DNA of 64,000 bases from Cotesia glomerata. Its lineage: Eukaryota; Arthropoda; Insecta; Hymenoptera; Braconidae. The notes below the pieces were generated by a model. It did not search any database. It was not told where the DNA came from and saw only the letters and a list, made by a program, of their open reading frames with translations. A program made the position numbers and the translations under genes. The stretch lies in assembly GCF_020080835.1 (NCBI RefSeq), contig NW_025401664.1:186001-250000 (forward strand). Direction: 5' to 3'. This document shows positions 1 to 10,809 of the stretch, piece after piece (position 1 is the stretch's first letter; every line of letters begins with the position of its first letter).

Positions 1-2705
1 TGACCTCGCCATGACTCCGGTTTATCCAAATGTCAATTTTCGGTATGAGACGGTGTGTCCATCTTCCTGTTGTCACGGCGTCCCAATGCGATTGCCATCG
101 TGCGATGCTGTTCTGCCGTTCTTCAGCTCTGAGTTCCTCGGCACAGTGTGGTTGACCTCTTTTGTTGGTAAAGGTTCCGTCTTTCCTCAGCTAGAACTCT
201 AAGCGGCAGAGTTCCGGAAATGACACACACTGCTACTTCTGATATCGTGCGGAATGCACTGGCTAGTCTCACAGCGCTCAGTCGATATACTGGTCCAGCT
301 TTTCTCCATGATTCTTGCAACTTCAGCGCGTCTGCCCAAATGGATATTCCATATGTGAGCACCGATGTGACAACTGATGATAGTAGTAGTCTCCTGCTCT
401 GCTTTGGCCCTCCGACGTTCGGCATCAGTCGTGCGAGACTAGCCCTCACTACTGACGCTTTGGCACTGACGTGTTCCACTTGCTGTTTAAAGTTGAAACG
501 GGCATCAAGTATCACTCCCAAATATCGGATGTAAGGTTGTGATGTGATTTCTTGTTCGCCGACTTTCAGCTTGATGGTCTCTAACACTTTTCTGCTGGAT
601 ATAAGCACTGCCTCCGTTTTGTGTGTAGCCAGATGCAGGTTTACCGTATTCATCCACCGATGGACTTGCTCGAAGGTGAAGTCGAACATGTTGTTAATTT
701 CGTCAAGGTGTTTAGCGACGATTACTACGGCTACGTCGTCTGCATATGCTACGAGTTTTACACTTCTTGGCAATTTCAATCTCAATAGGCCATCGTACAT
801 GATATTCCACAGCAGTGGACCAAGTACAGAGCCCTGGGGTACACCTCCTGTAATATCGTACTCTTTTAGACCATTCTTCGTGTTGTATTTAAGAACTCTA
901 TCGGTGAAATAGCTGGCCACTATTCTACACAGGTATTCTGGAACATTTTTCTCTCGAAGAGCTTGCATGATGCAATTCCAGTTGGCGGAATTGAAGGCGT
1001 TTTTAATGTCTAATGCCGCCACCAGGCAATACTTCTCTGTGCCACCCTTCCATCTGGTTCCTGCGATCGCTTCTTTAGCCGTGCTAACAACCAGATTGAT
1101 CGCGTCCAGGGTTGATCGTCCTTTCCGGAATCCATACTGGTTGTCTGCCAGGAGTGGGTCGACGACTGCATCTATTCGTTGATGAATTATGCGCTCAAGT
1201 ATCTTACCCGCCGTATCTAGCATGCAAAGTGGTCGGTAAGATGACGGTTCTTCTGGTGGTTTCTTCCCTTTAGGTAACAGTACCAAACGTTGCTGTTTCC
1301 ACTTACGAGGAAAAATCCCCTCTTTGAGGCATGCATTATAAGCGTCTAGGAATAATGTTGGAGCTGCCTTTATGATGGTTTTCAAGGCTAAATTAGGGAT
1401 TCCGTCCAATCCCGGCGCTTTATTATTCCCTACACGGTTACAAGCCTCCAGCAGTTCTTCTTCAGTGACAGGTGGGATGTCGTCCAATTCGCCTGGCGCC
1501 AACTGGTAATCGTAGTTGCGTTGCTGTGGAAACAGTGCAGTGACGATTTTCTGAAGAAGTTGAGGACACGTAGGTGATGGCATTTGTTATTTTTTCAGGT
1601 GGGTCATAACCACCTTATAAGGCCTACCCCACACGTCTTTATCCACCTCGTATATAAGCTCTTTCCAGCATCTTCTTTTGCTCTCTTTGATGGCTTTATT
1701 CAGTTCACGACGCGCCTTTTTGTACTCTGCGATCAGCTCCACTGAGTTGGGCCGTTGATAGCCGCGCTGAGAGATTCTTCTTTTCTTATGACACTCTTTA
1801 CGGAGGACGCTGATGTGGTCGTTCCACCAATGCACCGAAGGTCTCGAATTTATGCCACGTTTACGAGGCATACTGGCATCATAAGCATGTGTTACTCTCC
1901 TCATCAGGTCCTTAGTCTGTTCTTCTGCACATCCAGTGTTGATCGGATCACCATCGAGGGCTATTAGTAATGCTTCTGGGTCAAAAGATTTTACCTTCCA
2001 ACCAACGATGTTAGACTGCTTGACTGGTCTCTTGGGGTTCTGGTCGCTTGATATTTCCCAGAATATCGCATGATGGTCGCTGGCAGTGTAGATGTCCAAC
2101 ACTTTCCAGTTGCAGTCGCCTCTGGCAAGGCTATTACTGACAAAAGTGAGGTCTACAATTGAGCTTGCGTCACCTTTGGTGTAGGTCGGCGTATCACCAC
2201 TGTTGAGCAAAACTACATCTAGTGTAGTAAAGGCCTCCAGTAGTGCTTTCCCTCGTGCGTTTGTATGTTTGCTGCCCCAGTCAACTGCCCAGGAGTTGAA
2301 GTCTCCGGCTATCGCTACTGGATGGTATTGCTTCGCATCTTCGGTTAGTCGATCCAGGAAATCAGTGAAGTCAACAATGGAGAGGCTAGGTGGTGCGTAG
2401 CAGCTATAGAAGCGGATGCCTTCTACTGATACTGCTACAAAGCCGGCATTGCTGTTGTCGACTGCATTTTGGAAAGAAAGCTTGCCACATGACCAGATGA
2501 CAGCTTTGGATGTGCTGTCAGATTCCCAGGGTTGGGTACTCAGGTGTTTATATGGCTCTGCTATCAGTACCAAGTCCAGCTCTAATTCTCGCACAGATTG
2601 CATGAGCAGGTCATGCGCTGCTTCACAATGGTTGAGGTTGAGCTGCAATATCCTCATGCTTGTTTGTTCGTCAACTTCTGGAGCGCCTCCTGATATACCG
2701 GGCAT
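1..2705 (-). pseudogene. ORF2 of non-LTR element: endonuclease + reverse transcriptase
   Basis: Starts at ATG 2705 and overlaps the end of ORF1 by about 50 bp. The N-terminal AP endonuclease has LNLNHCEAAHDLL, a GDFNSWAVDWGS catalytic segment and a TASDHHAIFWEI terminal motif. The RT domain carries GYRPLC-type and GVPQGSVLGPLLWN segments and the YADD catalytic box. One in-frame TAA (1587-1589) separates the two domains; the frame is otherwise continuous. Near position 150 a one-base shift moves the frame into a C-terminal RWQSHWD...GRWTHRLIP segment typical of R1-like RTs, which runs off the window. Not functional as it stands. Confidence 0.85.
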
Positions 2706-4053
2706 CTGTAGGTGCCGGCATGGTGAGCCACGTCCTTTGCTCCTTGCTGGTCAGCACATATTGCACACTTGGCAGAATTTTTACAGTCCGCGATACGGTG
2801 CCCTTCTTGTCCACATCTGATGCAGAGTTTAGATCGGTCTACTCGGCTTTTACATTGGGGCCCAACATGTCCAAAGTGCCAGCATTTAAAGCATTGGATA
2901 TGTCTTGTCGTCGCTTTGATTCGGCAGTTAACCCACCCGACATGGATCTTGCCGGTTCCTTCCACTAATTTTCGCGCGATGGTCATAGGTAAAGTGACTG
3001 CAGCCGTCTGCGTACCTCTGAAAGCCTTACGGATTTTTATTCCTTCTAGAGGTATCTCATGATCTTTTCCAACTTCCTCTTTCAGGGCGGCCTGGATCTC
3101 TTCCTTCGTCGTTTCTTCGTCGATGTCTCGAATCTCAATGGTCTCCTGTGGACCTTTACAGACTACCTTAGCATCGTCTTGAAGAATTCCTGTGATGGTC
3201 CTCTGCAAGGCTTGGCCTTTGTCAGCACTTTTCCTTGACAACGTGATCAGCATATCTCCGGTCATTGTCCTGCGGATCTTCTCGACGGTATTTCGAACCT
3301 GGTCTGCTGGGACATCACGCTTTATGCGGCGCAATATCTCGGAATACTTCTCTTTTTCGGCAGGGCGGATTATCAGCGCGTCAGGTCTGATCCATTTGCG
3401 CGATTTTTTCCGCTTAGGTTCCGGTCGTGGCTCCTTCGGCAATTGCTTTGGGAGGTGATCCTGCTCCGGCCTTCTCTTCTTCGATTCTACTTTTTGCCAC
3501 GCGTCGACCTCCTCATTTTTGGCACTCCGTGGAGTGCCACTTCTTTCGGAGGACTTGGTTTTGTGTCCTTTTTCTTCATTACTTGGTTGACCGTTGGGTC
3601 AGGAGAGTTACGGTCTTTCCTCTTTCCAGACCTGACACCAGTGTCGCTTCTGTCTTCTGTTAGAGATTCACCATCGCCTTCGGCACCGGTGTCCATCTCT
3701 TCGACGGTGTCTGCGGCAGGTTGTCTGCTCTTCTTCGGTGTGACATTGGGAGTTTGCCGTTGTTGTGCCTGCCATCCGTCATCAAGTGTTCTGAACCTTT
3801 GAAGGGCGTTGACTACACCGGTTGTCTTCGTCTTGATCTCTTTGTGGATGTTGACTTTAGACTTAACAAACTCATGCAGCTCTCTAGTAAGCTTATCAAG
3901 GTGTTCCAGCGCTTGTGCCCTCTTCATCTCAGCGCTTGCTACGATAGCTGCTTGCTGGGCGTGAGCCCCGTTTTGATTCTTGTTTGTTTCCATATTTCTA
4001 CTCATACTTTTTTGATTTACCAGCGCATCGTACGGAGTGGAGCGGGTTGCCAT
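2654..4053 (-). pseudogene. ORF1 (gag-like) of non-LTR element, frameshifted
   Basis: RNA-binding gag-like protein. From ATG 4053 the N-terminal half is lysine-rich and coiled-coil-like (about 150 residues). The C-terminal half ends in three zinc knuckles (CFKCWHFGHVGPQC, CIRCGQEGHRIADC, then a CAIC...H...C knuckle). The halves are in different frames: the first stops at 3487 while the second is open upstream to beyond 3530, so one indel near 3490-3560 broke the gene. Such proteins package the element RNA for target-primed reverse transcription. Confidence 0.8.
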
Positions 4054-4445
4054 AACTAGGAACGGGTGTATCCTCGGAGATAGTACTCCTACCCCAGTTC
4101 CCTGAGGCCTAGCCGACACTTAGCCAGTCCCGGAATACACGGACGGACTAGACTCGCTCGGAGCGGTGAAGATTCCGATCTCTAACACTCACTGCGTACT
4201 TCCTGATCAAGGCCCGAAGTGGCTGGCTCCTGATCCACTGCTGCAACTTTCACCTCGGCAGAGCAAGCTCACATCAGCCGTGGCCTGCATCGTCGGAAAC
4301 TACGATACAGGTTTTGTTTGGTTATTTTGCTTGGCTCCTACCCGCTGTACCTCATCAACTAAGAGATTAAGTGTCATCCAAGGACAGCGAGCGTTCTTCC
4401 ATCCGCTCGGGGAGACGCGCCCGGTAGCAGTATCTCTTCTGCCCC

Positions 4446-4447
<2 letters not shown>

Positions 4448-4489
<42 letters not shown>
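4448..4489. repeat. (GT)n microsatellite at the retroelement 5' junction
   Basis: 42 bp of perfect GT dinucleotides exactly between the 5' end of the minus-strand non-LTR element and the LTR-like repeat. The related LTR at 8500-10396 carries only short TGTGTG runs at the matching place, so the element seems to have entered a TG-rich site. Confidence 0.95.
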
Positions 4490-4494
<5 letters not shown>

Positions 4495-5348
4495 CGGGTT
4501 ATGTGTGTGAAGATCGTGCGGGATATGTGTGTGTGAGTGTGTACATTCTCTACTTGTTGATGTTTTGCCGAGTAGAGTAGTTCGTACCGTCTAAGAGCGT
4601 GAGGGTCCGGTGGACAGCGCGACTTGGTTAGAAACTGCGGTATAGACGCTCCATAAGAGGGTACCGTCAGGATTAAGAATTTTGATATAACGTGAGGGTC
4701 CGGTGGACAGCGCAAAGTAGCTAGAAACTGCAGTAAAGCGCTCCTTATGAGGGTACTGTAGGATTAAGAATTTTTGTAACGATCTCTACTTGTTGATGAA
4801 TTGCCGAGTAGAGGAATTAACATACCTTAGAAGCCGTTGTATAGATGCCAAAATGGGGTACAGCGGTAGTAAGCTAGAAACTGCAGTAAAGCGCTCCTTA
4901 TGAGGGTACTGTAGGATTAAGAATTTTTGTTAGTTATAAGGAATTTACACATCGCCCTCGTATACGATAGCCTCTGTACGAGGTGCTTTGCTGGCTACTT
5001 AGGTTGAGTTGACGCGTCGGTTTTAGCCCGGAATCCTCGGTAGTAATAAGTCGTAGTGTTAAGTTAGTCTTAAGTGAGTCAGTGTACGTGCGAGTGAACA
5101 AGTTGTTATTTTATTTTGTTGTTAATAAATTTTTGGTACCATTGTTAAATAAAAATTTATTCATTTCAGATCACCTTCCTCCACTCTCTCTCCCTGTAGA
5201 TAAGCTCAGCTCTGGCTCCGGTTCCGGGAACCGCGATTAAAAATCCCGGTGGCGCCCTTTTATTAATTAATTTAGATCCATTTGTTGGTTTTATTATTTC
5301 AATTAATTAATTTAAGGCGCCAATTGAGCGGAATAAACACCCGTTACA
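4490..5348 (+). mobile_element. 3' part of LTR-like repeat, interrupted by the non-LTR element
   Basis: Homologous to the reverse complement of 8500-10396 from the GGGTTATGTGTGTGAAG segment to the terminal CCGTTACA at 5348. It shares the pyrimidine-rich CCTTCCTCCACTCTCT stretch and the TGGCGCCC motif. Internal tandem repeats occupy 4598-4930: units carrying GAGGGTCCGGTGGACAGCGC, and a third partial unit with TAGAAACTGCAGTAAAGCGC. The 5' portion (expected start TGTAAC) must lie left of the window, beyond the inserted non-LTR element. Confidence 0.7.
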
Positions 5349-8300
5349 GTACATTACCATGGGCGAGACAGTGAGATGATTAATTTTCCCTTGTCTCGTT
5401 CTTTCTCATTAAAAGTGAGGAGATTGTAAATGAATATTTGTGACTGTCGAGTAAATGACCTGCCGTTGTATTTTTCAACGTGAATATCCATATCTTTCAA
5501 ACGTCATTCTCTTTTTTTTGTATTTTTATCGACTCCTTTGTCTTCCATCATTGATGATTTCTACAAATGCAATAATAATAAAAATTTATTAATATATGTA
5601 AAATATCAGTATTTAAAGTATAAAATAAAAGTAATAAAGCAGTTGCGTATTTATACTTACATGATTATCAAAATGTAATATTAAATACAATGCGATGTTT
5701 TTAAATAAATAATGACCGTATCCAATTCAGCTGACTAAATAACCACAGGATATTGAATTTCGCAACAAACAAAATAAAATTTATTGAACATTAAAACAAA
5801 AAGAAAATGTAATGTACACTATTAATTTTTACACGCTCAAGTTATTATACTGAAATAAACAAGCATACTACAGTTTTTACATAGAACATGCGAAAAAATT
5901 CAATCTGTAGTAATGTAGAAAAACGTTGGATGTCAATTTTTAGAGATATTTTTCAATCACTAATTATTTTGTTGAAGAAAATATAAAAATTATCAGATGT
6001 CCGAGGATTCAGTACCATGTTCAAGTTAATAACAAAAGACATTCGAAACGTTTGCTAAATAACATATACCTGTACCGGTCATTAATTATTATTAACAAAG
6101 AGTACAATTAAAATACTAAAATATAACAAAAACAACATACCATAATGCAACAAAACCTCAACAGGAAAGAATTAACTGCGAAATTAAAGATGATATCCGT
6201 AATAAAGGAAAACCAGTGTCGAACTAAAATCGAATTTGTCAAATCTCTCCTTACAACGTTATTCCCGTAGTGGCGTTTTTGAGAAGTGCAGAAAGGGTAT
6301 GGGCAACTCTAATGTACGGTCCCACTACGCGACGCGATTGTTTTGACAATTCGCGCGACTTCGTATGATAGCAGGGTGAAGGGAAAGTAAATAGTATAGA
6401 GTCAGAAGAAAATATAGGTTTTCATTGGTTTGAGTATGTTGCGAGTTTATTTTGTATATGTAGCGTTCACTTCATCTTAAAATTGGTTCTTTTTGCATCT
6501 ATATGAATAAACTAAACCTACATTTATTGCTATATATCGTTAACAACAAAATTTTTCACCATAAATGATTATGAAAAATATACTACGCAAAATTCGACAC
6601 AGAAAAAAAGTTTACTTGAGCCAAGAAAATATTTTTTTGGCTAATTATTTTCTTGAGCGAAAAAAAAAGTTTTTTTTGACACAAGAAATTTCACTTATTC
6701 CAACAAAATGAATTATCTTGCTTTAAAAAATACATATCTTGATCCAAAAAAATTTATTTAACTCAAGAAAATATTTTTGTTTTGAGAAAATTCAGCCTCT
6801 TGCCCCAAAAAATATAGTTCTTGATAGAAGTAAATTTTCTTGTCTTGAGAAAATTTCTCTCTTGCTCTAAAAAATTAAATATAAAGATAGACGTAAATTT
6901 TCATTAATTTTTTCATTTATTAACATGTCAAATGTTAAGATCAAATAATATTGAATAATTTTTTTCATTCAATATGTATAATTGCACGTAAAAACATTAT
7001 AAAACGGGTATCAAATAATTAAGAGAAAAATTTTTTCACTGTGAGAAAATTTTTTTCTCAACTGAAGTAGGTGGGCTGCTTCCCTAAAGTATTCAAAAAT
7101 CTTGATCAAATATAAAAATTTATTGTATCAAGTATTTATGATAATTTGATCATACACGAAGATTCATACATAATTTCGAATCTGTAGAAGTTACCATTTG
7201 GAAATTGAAATTGAACATTCTAATAACACCACCCCTGCTATCGTTGTTGGGTGTGGGTTGTCGTAAAAAACCCTTGTACATCACTTCTTCATCATATATA
7301 GAAGATTCCTACCAATTTTTGAGCCTATAGGAGCTATAGTTTAAAAATGGGGATTTTTTTTATCCTTAACGCCCTCGCAATCCTCTTTGGAGATGGAATT
7401 TCGTAAAATCCGTTCTTAGCTGACCTTTACATGGCAAAAATAATATTCTTATCAAATTTTAAGTTTTTAAAGCTCATGGTTCCCGAGGTTTCGTGATAAG
7501 TGGCTATAGATGGAAATCTTCTTTAATGGGAACGAATAGGTGAATGCGTGAAAAGGTGTAGATGGAAGCGCAGAATCGTGACTTCAAATTTGTTAAATTG
7601 CTGCTATGAATATAATCGCTAACTTCATCCAGACCATGCAATTAATTATTTAATAGAATTATTTAGTGACAAAAAATTTGGGTTCAATTCAGAGAAAAAT
7701 TTTCTAACACTAAATTTTGATTTCGTTTATTATTTATACGCATACTTAATATTTATGTAAACATATATGTCTAAATATTCTCTAGAGATCATTTTTTTAT
7801 ATTGAAGAAAAATTGTACATTTAACAGTTGTTGATACATGAATTTTTGATCGGTATTTTAAATTATTTGTACGTAAATACTTTATTACAGTAATAATGGC
7901 AATCAATATTGCGATTAATTAAATTGATTTAATAATTTCGTTGAAATTTTTTGAATCATTTGGCCATGATGGTTCTTTCATTCTGCAACAAAAAACAAAA
8001 ATTGATTTTTAAAATCGTATAAGTTTTTAGTGAAATAGGGGGACAAAAATGTTTTTTAAATTCCTAAACTGTAAAAACATTTATAAGATTACCAAAATAA
8101 AATGTTTTTTATTATTAAAAAAAATTTTTTGCGATAGAATATTTTTAAAAAGTTTCATATTGTCAAATTCATAATATTATTTGTGACATTTTTTAATAAT
8201 TTTAATATAATTTATAAAAAAAATAATTGTCAAGTGTCTGCTGATTTTTTATTAAGACAAAAAAAATTAGTTTCTTACTTATTAATAAACATTATGTGTC

Positions 8301-8499
8301 AAGTATAATTTAGTTATTTGTGGAAATAGATTAACGAATAAATTTTGAATAAAATAATAAATTGCATGCTTCTAACATTTTGTAACGTGGTAGATTTTTA
8401 TTCGACGCCCAATACTTGGGGTATTATAGCCTTCCAGGCTCGAATCCAACGTCGTGAATGTTATGTGTGAATGAATGAAAATTTTACCAATTTTTATGA
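5349..8499. other. AT-rich non-coding stretch between two LTR-like repeats
   Basis: No supportable gene. It is flanked by two LTR-like repeats in opposite orientation, so 5250-5348 and 8500-8602 look like inverted copies of each other. It contains the dispersed repeat at 6596-7155. Near 8409-8455 there is a CGCCCAATACTTGGGG...GGCTCGAATCC stretch vaguely like a tRNA 3' end. Confidence 0.6.
6596..7155 (+). repeat. Dispersed MITE-like repeat, copy 1
   Basis: About 560 bp that align with 36711-37180: both begin CACAGAAA and carry CTTGAGCCAAGAAAATATTT-like, TTGACACAAGAAATTTCA and ATCAAGTATTTATGATAATTTGA segments in the same order. This copy lacks the right terminal inverted repeat seen in copy 2. 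No ORF. Confidence 0.7.
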
Positions 8500-10396
8500 T
8501 GTAACGGGTGTTTTATGCCTGTTCATTGGCCCCTTAATTAATTTAATAAAATAAAACAATACCTAGCAAAAATGATTGTAAATTAACAAGGGCGCCACCA
8601 GGATTTTGTATCTCGGTTCCTGGAACCCGAAACCAGAACTGAGCTTATAATCTACAGGGACAGAGAGTGGAGGAAGGTGATCTGAAAGAAATAAATTTTT
8701 ATTTAACAATATATCGATATTTATTAACCATATAAAATAACAAATGGTGATCACTCACGCACTCACACTACAATTAACAACTTAAGACTACAGCCTTACT
8801 AACGGCTGACCAGGACCTCTTAAAATTAAGAGCGTAACTGATGGCTGACCAGAACTTCTTAAAATTAACAGCCTAACTAACGGCTGACCAGAACTTCTTA
8901 GATAACAGCGAAGCACTCCGCAAAGAGACTAATCGTATGCAAAGGAACGCTGTTAACACTCACACACACATAACCCACGCGTCTTCACACACATAACCCA
9001 CGCGTTTTCACACACACTGACTCTACTTTACTTTTTACTTCCGAACTTATAAAATTGAACTCCAAAACTTACAACGTTAACTTTACTACAATTTTTCCAG
9101 TCATTAGCTCGCAATTAAAATCATAAACAATTTCGACTATTAATAAAACAGAACCTTCAATAACTTCGGATTAAAACGACGCCTAAGCTTCTTCCAAATT
9201 TAACACGAGTTTAATACTCAACATTAGATAAATTTTTAAGAACATTCGATGTAAAATTTTACTCCAATTTCAACTCGTAATTTTATTTCTTAAATTTTTA
9301 ATAAATTCTTGAGAATACTCTTTATAAAATTCTAATTTCTGGGACTTAATCCATGCCGTTAAATGTTTTTATAAATAATTTCAATAAAATAATAATTTTA
9401 GTCTTCAATAGTTCAATGTATAAATGACCTCGTGGAATTTTTCGATTTATAAATAATTATTTAAACAAATTATCTCAATGTAAAATAAATTCACGAAAAA
9501 TTATCCACGGGGAATTCGATCTCAATGGCGTCGAAACTCAGTAACCGATTCTCAATGAATAAAATATTTTTAAATAATTAAATAATTTCCAATAACAAAT
9601 TATATTGATAAATGATAATTCAATTGTTATAAATTGTAATGATAGTCCAATTGTTACTTTTATATTTTCTGCGTATTAAAATTAACAAGGAATTTGTGTG
9701 CTCAAAATGGACGCCGTTGTTCGTAACTGCGTAGCAAATATGACCTCGGGTATGCGACCGACGCTTGACCGGTTGTGAGCCGCCGATTGGAATAATTCTC
9801 GATATTCAAAAATTAAATTAATGTTTTATTAATGAAGTAAATTTATTTAAACCGATCTTAAGATGTTAATAATTATGAACTGGCCAAATTAATAAATTAA
9901 TTACTTACGACTTCCAAACCCAAGAGGTCTAGAACATTCTTCGGGTATAAGATCCCCAAGAAGAATGCTCGGAATGCTAACGAATAAGATTTAATTACAA
10001 TTAATTAATTATTTAATTACTATTAGGCAAAATATTATAAACAATTGAATTATCAAAAATTTGATTTAATAATGAGAAGTAGTAAAATTGATGAGCCGGG
10101 TATACGACCCCCTAGGCTCATCAAAAATGTGAAAGTCTCAATACCTGGTTAAATTTGTGCTGAGGAAACTCTTTGTTCAATACTGGCTTCCTTCTTGGAC
10201 TTTTTGGATGCAGATGTTGTTGAACTGAGCACTGCACTACTTCGAACTCACCGCAGCTACGCGATCAGCCAAGAAACCTCAGACTTACCCCCACTTAACG
10301 CTAATGGGTCCCGAAGACTGAGACACGCCAGTGCTGCGTCGAATAATTATCATGCGTGATCGGTTTTACCGATACAGGGTAAATTACCCTGTTACA
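8500..10396 (-). mobile_element. Solo LTR-like element, 1.9 kb, with 4-bp target duplication
   Basis: On the minus strand it starts TGTAACAGGG and ends ACCCGTTACA. The 4-bp repeat ATGA flanks it at 8496-8499 and 10397-10400. It contains tandem repeats of about 55 bp (8805-8905, CTGACCAGAACTTCTTA units), an AATAAA signal and a TGGCGCCC motif about 90 bp before its 3' end. TG...CA ends and a 4-bp duplication are typical of Ty3/gypsy-type LTRs (inference). There is no internal domain, so it is probably a solo LTR left by recombination. Its relatives are 4490-5348 and 41898-43754. Confidence 0.8.
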
Positions 10397-10620
10397 ATGA
10401 ATTATTTTGTATAAATACGTAACGCTGGGCGAGTAACGAAGACAGAGGGAGTCAGAACAAGTACGAGGCTATGCATTGGAGCAACAAGGATAGAGCTACG
10501 ACGATAATAAGCGAGTACCGAAGCCAGCGAGGCACCGAGCGGCGTAAGCACCCTAGAGGTCTAGGGACAAGAGGCCAAGATTCTTCTAAGAGGCCAAGGA
10601 TTCTTCAATTAGGAGGGAGG
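10397..10620 (+). other. Non-coding stretch with a TATA-like motif, 5' of the copia remnant
   Basis: Continues the target of the solo LTR. Holds GTATAAATAC near 10411 followed by GC-richer sequence with two imperfect copies of AAGAGGCCAAG-ATTCTTC. It could be the leader or LTR remnant of another retroelement. No gene seen. Confidence 0.4.
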
Positions 10621-10809
10621 AAGAAGTTACAACACCTCCAGAAATAGAACAACATCCTGAAAATCCAAATGATGACTTGTTCAATTGGGATTCTAGTTTA
10701 ATAACTAGAAATACAATTAAGCTAGATGACATCGAGAGCATTAAGAATTTAGAAGAGTTATTCACATCAAATCCATTAGAGCAAAGGACAACAGAGTCAA
10801 GTAAAACAA

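Larger units (their letters stand above)
1..4447 (-). mobile_element. R1-clade-like non-LTR retrotransposon, cut by window edge
   Basis: Two-ORF element read on the minus strand: a gag-like ORF with CCHC knuckles, then an overlapping ORF2 with an AP-type endonuclease and a reverse transcriptase. The 5' untranslated region (about 4054-4447) is GC-richer than its surroundings and abuts a (CA)n tract on the element's own strand. The 3' end lies beyond position 1. ORF order, the three closely spaced CCHC knuckles and the APE endonuclease fit the R1 clade (known-family inference). Frameshifts in both ORFs and one in-frame stop show that this copy is dead. Confidence 0.85.

Noticed and set aside
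4166..4715. ORFs over the (GT)n tract and 5' UTR
   Set aside because: Frames are created by dinucleotide repeats and lie in the untranslated leader of the non-LTR element and LTR repeats.
5250..8602. A single transposon bounded by 5250-5348 and 8500-8602 as terminal inverted repeats
   Set aside because: The homology extends outward into LTR-like repeats, and the right copy has its own target duplication, so these are two LTRs in opposite orientation.
8563..8754. 63-aa minus-strand ORF
   Set aside because: Lies in the LTR-like repeat and is not kept in its relatives.
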